Position numbers and translations under genes: made by a program
Assembly (NCBI GenBank): GCA_910573755.1
Contig: CAJTBO010000007.1
Location: 62,001-126,000 of the forward strand
Length of the DNA: 64,000 nucleotides
DNA from: Lachnospiraceae bacterium
GTDB taxonomy: Bacteria > Bacillota > Clostridia > Lachnospirales > Lachnospiraceae
Reading direction: 5' to 3'
The notes under the pieces: model-generated
Database searches by the model: none
The model's input: the letters and a program-made list of their open reading frames with translations, nothing else
What the model was told of the DNA's origin: nothing
Shown: piece by piece, positions 58,141 to 64,000 of the stretch
Numbering within the stretch: position 1 is the stretch's first letter
Layout: each line of letters starts with the position of its first letter

Positions 58141-59112
58141 ATGAAAGCAGAAAACAGTTTGTTGGAAATAATAAAAGAGTATTTTAAAAGAAATGCAGGA
58201 ATACTGATCGGGCTTATTGCGATTTGTATTATTGTAACATTGAATTCAGATAAATTTCTGACACAGGACAATATTATGAACGTCCTTCGTCAGATTTCTG
58301 CCAATATGTATCTGGCAAGTTCCATGCTGATGATTCTGATCGCGGGCGGTATAGATCTTTCCGTAGGTTCTTTGATAGCGTTGACAGGCGTTGTAGCAGG
58401 AACACTTGTGGCAAACGGCGTTCCGGTTCCCGTTGCTTTGATTTTGTGTCTTCTTGGAGGCGCGCTTTGCGGAGCTGTGAACGGAGCTATTTTGTCGACG
58501 ACAACGCTTCCGCCATTTATCGTTACATTATCCATGATGAATATTTTAAGAGGGGCGACTTATGTATTTACAGGTGGGGCAACTGTCCGTATAGATGACA
58601 GGAACTTTATCAATGTGGGAACCGGTTATTTCACAATTATTCCGCTGCCGGTCATTTATATGTTTATTGTAATTCTTATAGTCTTTCTTGTACTCAACAA
58701 AACAAAACTTGGTCGTCATATTTATGCAATCGGCGGAAATCAGAAGGCGGCACAGTTCAGTGGTATCAGTGTCAGAAAAGTTCGTATGTTTGTTTATGTT
58801 TTCAGCGGTATCATGGCTGCTCTTGCAGGGATTGTGACCAGTGCCCGCAACTATTCAGGAAATCCGGTTGCCGGAAACGGTGCGGAAATGGATGCTATTG
58901 CAGCCTGTGTAGTAGGCGGCGCATCCATGGCGGGGGGGTATGGTTATATTGGCGGAACCCTGATCGGCGCACTGATCATCGGTCTTGTGAACAACGGACT
59001 GAACCTGATGAGAATCGACTCTTACTGGCAGATCATCTTCAAGGGTGTGATTATTCTGGTTGCGGTATACATTGATTATTTTAAAAATCTTAAAAAGAAT
59101 AAAACAAATTAG
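58141..59112 (+). CDS. Ribose-type ABC transporter permease
   Basis: A 323-residue RbsC-like permease with the motif ASSMLMILIAGGIDLSVGSLIALTG, the GGNQKAAQFSGISVRKVRMFVY segment and GGASMAGGYGYIGGTLIGALIIG near the C-terminus. Only one permease gene is present, so a homodimeric channel is expected, unlike the system at 27.6-32.1 kb. It starts after TTAAGGAGGGAACC and ends 11 bases before the first esterase. Confidence 0.94.
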   Translation: MKAENSLLEIIKEYFKRNAGILIGLIAICIIVTLNSDKFLTQDNIMNVLRQISANMYLASSMLMILIAGGIDLSVGSLIALTGVVAGTLVANGVPVPVALILCLLGGALCGAVNGAILSTTTLPPFIVTLSMMNILRGATYVFTGGATVRIDDRNFINVGTGYFTIIPLPVIYMFIVILIVFLVLNKTKLGRHIYAIGGNQKAAQFSGISVRKVRMFVYVFSGIMAALAGIVTSARNYSGNPVAGNGAEMDAIAACVVGGASMAGGYGYIGGTLIGALIIGLVNNGLNLMRIDSYWQIIFKGVIILVAVYIDYFKNLKKNKTN

Positions 59113-59123
59113 GAGGCATTAAC

Positions 59124-59948
59124 ATGGCTTTTATGCAGTGCAATTTTTTTTCGCCTGCTCTGAATTATAGTACGAATATTAATGTTTTTGTACCAACTCC
59201 GAATTCAGATGAAGTATTGAATCATAAGACGGCGGATTATTTTGAGGAAGGCAACAAATTCCAGGTGTTGTATCTGCTCCATGGGGCTTATGGGGACTAT
59301 TCTGACTGGTACCGGCTTACAAGTATTGAAAAATATGGTCAGACACATAAATTAGCGGTTGTTACGCCTTCTGTTTCCAATAGCTTTTATCAAGATATGT
59401 ATCGCGGTTCGGCTTATCTGACCTATATACTGGAGGAGTTGCCGGCGTTTGTAAAATCTATTTTTCCGGTTAGTGATAAGAGAGAAGATACTTTTGTAGC
59501 AGGACTATCTATGGGCGGTTATGGAGCCGTAAAACTGGCTTTTGAGAAACCGGAACAGTATGGCGCATGTGCCAGTCTGTCAGGAGCATTGGATATTGTA
59601 AAGACAATGGAAATGGAAAGAAATAAAATAATAGAGGGACCGTTTCGCTGGGATGCTATTTTCGAATGTCCGGAGGGGCTTGAGGGTTCTGACGCGGATT
59701 TATTTGCGCTGGCAAAAAAGAGGATATCTGAGGGAAGAGAACTTCCGAAATTGTACCAGACGGTAGGAACGGAAGATTTTATTTATGAAGTGAATTTGAG
59801 TGCGAAAACAAAGTGGGAAGAGATAGGGATAGACTTTACTTTTGAGGAATATCCGGGTATCCATGATTGGGATTTCTGGGATACTTATATTCAAAGAGTG
59901 CTGGAGTGGCTTCCTTTAAAAAATGATTCGATAAAGGAGGCAGATTGA
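59124..59948 (+). CDS. Esterase of the alpha/beta hydrolase fold (first of a tandem pair)
   Basis: A 274-residue cytosolic esterase of the Esterase D/CE1-like group. The nucleophile elbow is FVAGLSMGGYGAVK, the oxyanion region LLHGAYGDYSDW, and the C-terminal catalytic His lies in YPGIHDWDFWDTY. Family members cleave acetyl, feruloyl or glutathione thioesters. With the importer upstream, removal of an acyl group from an imported sugar is the simplest role. It shares order and motifs with the next gene, so the pair arose by duplication. Confidence 0.9.
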   Translation: MAFMQCNFFSPALNYSTNINVFVPTPNSDEVLNHKTADYFEEGNKFQVLYLLHGAYGDYSDWYRLTSIEKYGQTHKLAVVTPSVSNSFYQDMYRGSAYLTYILEELPAFVKSIFPVSDKREDTFVAGLSMGGYGAVKLAFEKPEQYGACASLSGALDIVKTMEMERNKIIEGPFRWDAIFECPEGLEGSDADLFALAKKRISEGRELPKLYQTVGTEDFIYEVNLSAKTKWEEIGIDFTFEEYPGIHDWDFWDTYIQRVLEWLPLKNDSIKEAD

Positions 59949-59949
59949 A

Positions 59950-60771
59950 GTGGCACATATCCAACTTAATTTTTATTCAAATGCTTTAAAAAAGAATGCA
60001 AATGTAATTGTGTTTATACCGACTGTATCAGCCGATGATTATTTAATGGGAGGTTCTGTCCGTTACGGACAGAAGGGCTTAAAATATCAAACGCTTTATC
60101 TTTTGCATGGCAGCTATGGCGATTATTTGGACTGGAGTCGTTTTACCGGCATTGAGAGATATGCACAGGATAAGGTATTGGCGGTTGTTATGCCGTCGGG
60201 CGAAAACAGCGGCTATGTAAATATGGCGTTTGGCGAAGCATATGAAACATATCTTACAAAAGAACTGCCGGAGTTTATGGAAAAAATGTTTCCGGTTGCG
60301 AAAAAGCGGGAGAATACCTTTATCGGCGGTCTTTCGATGGGAGGATACGGCGCTTTCCACTGTGCGTTAAAATGTCCGGAAAGATATGGCTGCGCAGTCA
60401 GTTTGTCAGGGGCGCTGGATATGCAAATGCTCCAGAATTCGAGAGTCCCCCACATTACAAATATGTCTTTAAATTATCGTAAAGCGGTTTATAAAGATTT
60501 CAATAAGATCAGAGGATCTGACGCGGACATTTTCTATTTGCTGGAAGAAGCTGTGAAAGGGCGAAAAGATTTACCAAAACTTTATATGGCATGCGGACAG
60601 GAGGATTTTATCTTTGAAGAGAATGAAAATTTCTACAATAAAGCAGAGAAACTGAGTGTTTCTGTAGAGTATATACGAGATCATGGCATCCATGAATGGG
60701 ATTATTGGGATGTTCATATCCGGATGGCGCTGGACTGGCTGCCCTGCAAAAAGGATTTGGTAGAGGAATAA
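59950..60771 (+). CDS. Esterase of the alpha/beta hydrolase fold (second of a tandem pair)
   Basis: A 273-residue paralogue of the preceding gene, starting at GTG 59950 after AAGGAGGCAGATTGAA. It has LLHGSYGDYLDW, the nucleophile elbow IGGLSMGGYGAFH and the His motif RDHGIHEWDYWDVH. The two proteins align throughout but differ at many positions, so the duplication is old and their substrates may differ. It is the last gene of the LacI-controlled operon. Confidence 0.9.
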   Translation: MAHIQLNFYSNALKKNANVIVFIPTVSADDYLMGGSVRYGQKGLKYQTLYLLHGSYGDYLDWSRFTGIERYAQDKVLAVVMPSGENSGYVNMAFGEAYETYLTKELPEFMEKMFPVAKKRENTFIGGLSMGGYGAFHCALKCPERYGCAVSLSGALDMQMLQNSRVPHITNMSLNYRKAVYKDFNKIRGSDADIFYLLEEAVKGRKDLPKLYMACGQEDFIFEENENFYNKAEKLSVSVEYIRDHGIHEWDYWDVHIRMALDWLPCKKDLVEE

Positions 60772-60776
60772 GCAGT

Positions 60777-60818
60777 AAAAAAGAAGAGTTCCTGATGCGG
60801 TTAGAGCTCTTCTTTTTT
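60777..60818 (+). terminator. Intrinsic terminator after the esterase pair
   Basis: AAAAGAAGAG and CTCTTCTTTT pair across an 18-base loop, with a T-run at the end. It lies between convergent genes. Confidence 0.8.
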
Positions 60819-60854
60819 AAGTGCAAATGAATCAGATCCGTCATCGTTTTCCGG

Positions 60855-61559
60855 TTAGAAGTGCAGGCGGCGCCTTGCTTCTTCGCGGACTCTGGGAAGC
60901 AGGATGATCGTAACGATGGCGATGATGAAAACAACGCAGACGGTGAGCACAATGGCGGACCAGGTGATCCTCAGGGGGCTCTCCAGAAAGTTCCGGCACA
61001 GGAGTTCTATGCCGATACAGGATAAGGGGATCAGGGAAAAAATATAGAGTGTCACCGAGAAAAAGGAGTGGTTTATTTTCATTATCAGTAGCATAAAAGC
61101 TTCCAGCAGAAGCGTAAACAGGGCAACGATCGGCAGCCCCAGATAGTAGAGCCAGTCTGCGGAGCCGGTCAGGCGGGAGATCAGGTACAGGTAGAAGGAT
61201 ATGGAGAGTCCGTCCAGTAAAACGGCAAGGTAGGGCGAAAGCTTCCTGTAAAAGATAAAGGGAATGCAGATCACCCAGATGACCAGACAAAAGCCGATCA
61301 CCAGAAGAGACCAGAGGTTTCTGGAGAAGACCAGCCTGTTTAACAGGCCGCAGGTGATGCTGATCGTAAGCAGGAGGATACTGACAAAGATCGCGGCATC
61401 CTTTCTGCGGACAGGTTCCACTTTTCCTTTCTGGGAGGGATAGGGAGAAGATGCCTCAAAATAAGGGATATTGTTGGGATCAAGGACCGGAGTGCTGCAG
61501 AGCGGGCATTTCTTTAAAGAAGGGTCCAGTTCTACTCCGCAATGTACACAATATGACAT
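60855..61559 (-). CDS. Zinc-ribbon membrane protein (DUF6320-like)
   Basis: A 234-residue protein starting MSYCVHCGVELDPSLKKCPLCSTPV, a cytoplasmic zinc ribbon with two CxxC pairs. Six hydrophobic helices follow, from about residue 50 to the C-terminus. I recall this layout as DUF6320, commonly next to the acyltransferase gene upstream, but cannot check it. A membrane partner for that enzyme is inferred from adjacency only. Confidence 0.75.
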   Translation of the reverse strand: MSYCVHCGVELDPSLKKCPLCSTPVLDPNNIPYFEASSPYPSQKGKVEPVRRKDAAIFVSILLLTISITCGLLNRLVFSRNLWSLLVIGFCLVIWVICIPFIFYRKLSPYLAVLLDGLSISFYLYLISRLTGSADWLYYLGLPIVALFTLLLEAFMLLIMKINHSFFSVTLYIFSLIPLSCIGIELLCRNFLESPLRITWSAIVLTVCVVFIIAIVTIILLPRVREEARRRLHF

Positions 61560-61632
61560 GATATATTACCTTTCTGTGTTGTCATTGTTTCTATTTTTAT
61601 TTCTGTTCTTATTTCTGTTACGGAAGATCGTC

Positions 61633-62937
61633 TCAGGATGTTTCCCGGTTGCTTTCTATTGTTACATGGATACCGTCCCGTATCAGGCGGCGGAAGAAGT
61701 ACCGTTCCACATCGGCTTCCTTGATGCTGCTGGCAAAACCGATGGTCAGGGTATCCTGAAAACTGATAATGGCGCAGTTGGTGCGGCGGGAAAAGGGCTG
61801 CCCCATACAGATATCAAACCGTTCCAGATAGGGAACCATATCTTCCGGCACTTTGAGCGCCCCCATATTCGTCAGCCCGGCGGAGGAGTTTTTATCCTGC
61901 ACCCGGGTATAAAAAAGTCTGACCACAAAGTCTTTTAAAAACAGCGGGACGATCCGGATCAGCGGATGGCGCTGGGTAGCGGCATTGGTAGTGATGTCCC
62001 CCCGCAGAAATTTTTCGTTGATATAGTACTGCATGTAATTATGGACATGCAGGACGATTTCTTCAAAGCTGTATTCTCCGAGCCTTGGATCTACGGAAGG
62101 GTAGATCATCGTAATAAAATTCCGCAGCGTTTTGGAAGGGAAAAATCTGCGCAGATTGACCGGCATGGCGATTCTGACCGGCAGGCGTTTTAACGGTTTT
62201 TCACTTTCCTGTTTTTCTAAAAGGGCATAGAGCAGTACGGCGTTCAGGTATTCCGTGATGGTCACATGGTACTGCTTTGCCACGTTCTTAACTTCCGTGG
62301 AGGAAAGGATTCCGTTGATGATATTTAAAGTATAAAAGGGCTCCTTTGTGCCCCGCACCCGATAGGTCTTTTCGCTGGGCCTCGGGGGCCGCACATTGGC
62401 GTTGGAATAACGCATATAGGCGTCTTCGAGTTCCCCGGGATCCGGTTCCTCATGAATATCAAGTACAAAACCGCCGCATTTGATGGAAGCGCCCAGTTCT
62501 CTTAGATATTGTGCGGTGATCGTCTGTAAAAGATACATGCCGCCGGTACCGTCTCCGAGAGAATGATGCGCTTCCAGAGAGATCCTGCAGTCATAATAGT
62601 ATATACGCAAAAGATAACGGTTGTTAGCTTTAAAAGGCATAGGCATACAGGGATTATTGATATCCCGCTGTACGAAAGGCCCGGGCCTGTTGTTCGGCTC
62701 TAGGTAGCGCCAGAACAGTCCTTTTCTGATGGCGGATTTATAGGTGGGAAAGCGGGGAAGCGTTTTATCTACCGCTGTCTGAAGAATATCCGGTTTCACA
62801 GGCTCTTTTAAGAGAACGGAAAGCCGGTATACGGAAGAAAAATCCCGACGCTGCAATGTGGGATATACGATCGCCGATAAATCCAGTTTATACCAGGTGG
62901 TCCGCACCGGTTTTTTTGCATGTTTGTTTTGTCTCAT
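61633..62937 (-). CDS. Condensation-domain-like acyltransferase (alcohol acetyltransferase family)
   Basis: A 434-residue soluble protein of the BAHD/condensation/WS-DGAT fold. The active-site motif HHxxxDG is present as EAHHSLGDGTGG, around residue 132. The second conserved region, LPVRIAMPVNLRRFFPSKTLRNFI, matches the structural motif after the hinge. It should join an acyl thioester to an alcohol or amine acceptor. The start is at the ATG giving MRQNKHAKK; a TTG start 36 bases upstream would lie inside the promoter. A DUF6320-like gene follows, and a hydrolase diverges from it. Confidence 0.82.
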   Translation of the reverse strand: MRQNKHAKKPVRTTWYKLDLSAIVYPTLQRRDFSSVYRLSVLLKEPVKPDILQTAVDKTLPRFPTYKSAIRKGLFWRYLEPNNRPGPFVQRDINNPCMPMPFKANNRYLLRIYYYDCRISLEAHHSLGDGTGGMYLLQTITAQYLRELGASIKCGGFVLDIHEEPDPGELEDAYMRYSNANVRPPRPSEKTYRVRGTKEPFYTLNIINGILSSTEVKNVAKQYHVTITEYLNAVLLYALLEKQESEKPLKRLPVRIAMPVNLRRFFPSKTLRNFITMIYPSVDPRLGEYSFEEIVLHVHNYMQYYINEKFLRGDITTNAATQRHPLIRIVPLFLKDFVVRLFYTRVQDKNSSAGLTNMGALKVPEDMVPYLERFDICMGQPFSRRTNCAIISFQDTLTIGFASSIKEADVERYFFRRLIRDGIHVTIESNRETS

Positions 62938-62943
62938 ATAAAC

Positions 62944-62973
62944 AGTATACCCTAAAAACCGGGAGTGTGGCAA
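62944..62973 (-). promoter_or_regulatory. Promoter of the acyltransferase gene, placing +1 at the start codon
   Basis: On the minus strand, TTGCCA (62973-62968) and TATACT (62949-62944) are 18 bases apart. The projected transcription start falls on the ATG at 62937, and no Shine-Dalgarno sequence precedes it. If used, the mRNA would be leaderless. Confidence 0.5.
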
Positions 62974-63141
62974 TGAAAAACAGGAAAAAGTTTACACTCA
63001 TAAATTTTTTAGAAATTTTTTGAAAAATGTCAAAAGCTATTGAAATTAAGAGGAAAATCATACATACTAACATAGGTGGCTTTCTGTTATTGCCCGAAAG
63101 AATAAATAACTAGTGTTATGAATAGATTGGAATTATGATAT

Positions 63142-64000
63142 ATGGCGATCAGCAAAAAAAATCAGGGCCTTTTAAATCTCGTAAAGAGAGTGCATGGCGT
63201 TGTGGAAAATGTGGATATTGAAAAACACCGGCAGTCTCAGGATCAGCTTGGCGCATTATTCGGACAGAATAAGGCGATTCTGATCAAGGAAGTGGATATT
63301 GACGGGATGTACGCGGAATGGCTTTGTGTCAACAGGGCGCATATGAAGAAGTATGTGATCCTGTACTGTCATGGCGGCGGATACGCTACAGGCAGCAGCC
63401 TTTACGGCAGAACGCTGACCACCAGGCTGGCTTCTTCGACTTCCATGGATGTGCTCAGTTTTGATTACCGTCTTTCGCCGGAGAATCCCTATCCTGCGGC
63501 AATCGAAGATGCGATGACGACCTGGAACCATCTGATGATGTTCGGCTATGGTGCGAGGGATGTGATCCTGGCGGGGGATTCCGCAGGCGGCAACCTTGCC
63601 CTTGCGCTGACCCATCAGTTAAAAAAGGAAGGGAGGCTCCTGCCGAGAGGGATCGTTCTGCTTTCCCCCTGGACGGATATGACCGGTTCCGGAAAATCCC
63701 ATCAGACAAAGGAGGGGATCGATCCGGTATTGAATGCCGCTTATATCGAGGGAGCGATCGAAAATTATCTGGGGAAAGATTATTCCAGAGAATTGTTGAG
63801 AGATCCGTCGGTTTCCCCGCTGTTCGGGGACTTTGCGGGATTTCCGCCGACCTATATCCAGGTGGGGGATCAGGAAATCCTGCAGAGCGACAGTGTGCTG
63901 CTATATAAGAAAATGCAGCAGGCGGGCGTCAATGTGACACTGGATGTTTTTAAGGGCATGTGGCATGTGTTCCAGATGTCCCCTTTCAAGACGGCAACGG
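63142..64000 (+). CDS. Alpha/beta hydrolase of the hormone-sensitive lipase family (partial)
   Basis: The frame from ATG 63142 stays open to the end of the window, 286 codons. It has the HSL oxyanion motif YCHGGGYATGS, the DYRLSPENPYPAAIEDA segment, the nucleophile elbow LAGDSAGGNLA and the catalytic His in GMWHVFQMSP. Only a short C-terminal tail should be missing. It cleaves carboxyl esters. Divergent placement next to the acyltransferase suggests it removes or edits the same acyl products. The ribosome binding site is weak. Confidence 0.85.
   Translation, partial: MAISKKNQGLLNLVKRVHGVVENVDIEKHRQSQDQLGALFGQNKAILIKEVDIDGMYAEWLCVNRAHMKKYVILYCHGGGYATGSSLYGRTLTTRLASSTSMDVLSFDYRLSPENPYPAAIEDAMTTWNHLMMFGYGARDVILAGDSAGGNLALALTHQLKKEGRLLPRGIVLLSPWTDMTGSGKSHQTKEGIDPVLNAAYIEGAIENYLGKDYSRELLRDPSVSPLFGDFAGFPPTYIQVGDQEILQSDSVLLYKKMQQAGVNVTLDVFKGMWHVFQMSPFKTAT

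Overview
The window reads as chromosomal DNA of a low-to-moderate GC gut Clostridia member, most probably Lachnospiraceae. The grounds are strong AGGAGG ribosome binding sites, the family-typical gene content (DUF5717/DUF5716-like operon, radical-SAM DNA repair pair, DUF6320-like/condensation-like acyltransferase pair, two-gene transketolase) and many sugar ABC importers fed by LacI, ROK and AraC regulators. I see no rRNA, tRNA, CRISPR array, phage module or transposase. The species cannot be named from the sequence alone.

Layout. 1-4.5 kb: a DUF2225 protein, glyA, and split transketolase, with a tandem structured repeat between glyA and the transketolase genes. 4.6-16.1 kb: an AraC regulator divergent from a galacto-N-biose/lacto-N-biose type utilisation operon (binding protein, two permeases, small membrane protein, GH112 phosphorylase, GH2 beta-galactosidase, NahK-like kinase). 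16.3-20.5 kb: hom, an apgM-like gene and aspartate kinase, each of the last two preceded by the same kind of structured repeat. 20.7-23.7 kb: a large membrane glycosyltransferase-like protein, a small membrane protein and a membrane-anchored LuxR regulator. 23.7-26.2 kb: a radical-SAM/DNA-metabolism pair behind a LexA-like box. 26.3-33.9 kb: an M24 creatinase-like protein with a two-permease ribose-type importer, a ROK regulator and an acetyltransferase, behind a perfect AT-rich palindrome. 34.2-36.9 kb: a GAF-GGDEF cyclase and an ABC-2 exporter pair. 37.0-44.0 kb: a four-gene operon of unknown function (very large protein, Hsp70/actin-fold ATPase-like protein, TPR-like protein, coiled-coil membrane protein). 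44.1-46.6 kb: a polar amino acid ABC importer. 47.0-52.9 kb: purC, purF, a small ORF, purB, purA and a HAD phosphatase. 53-54.2 kb: SEC-C and DUF4125 proteins. 54.3-60.8 kb: a LacI regulator divergent from a ribose-type importer with two tandem esterases. 60.9-64 kb: a DUF6320-like membrane protein, a condensation-like acyltransferase and a divergent alpha/beta hydrolase cut off by the window end.

The most unusual signal is a family of 102-104 nt repeats in three gene-to-gene gaps (2351-2729, 17581-17726, 18947-19193). Each unit folds as a long nested hairpin. Its stem sequence differs between loci, but pairing is kept by compensatory changes, and every array ends in the same GGAACTGGAATAGGAG string that supplies the Shine-Dalgarno sequence of the next gene. 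I do not recognise it as a named RNA or repeat family. The second candidate is the four-gene operon at 37.0-44.0 kb, which couples an Hsp70/actin-like fold to large helical-repeat and coiled-coil membrane partners and has a dyad over its promoter.
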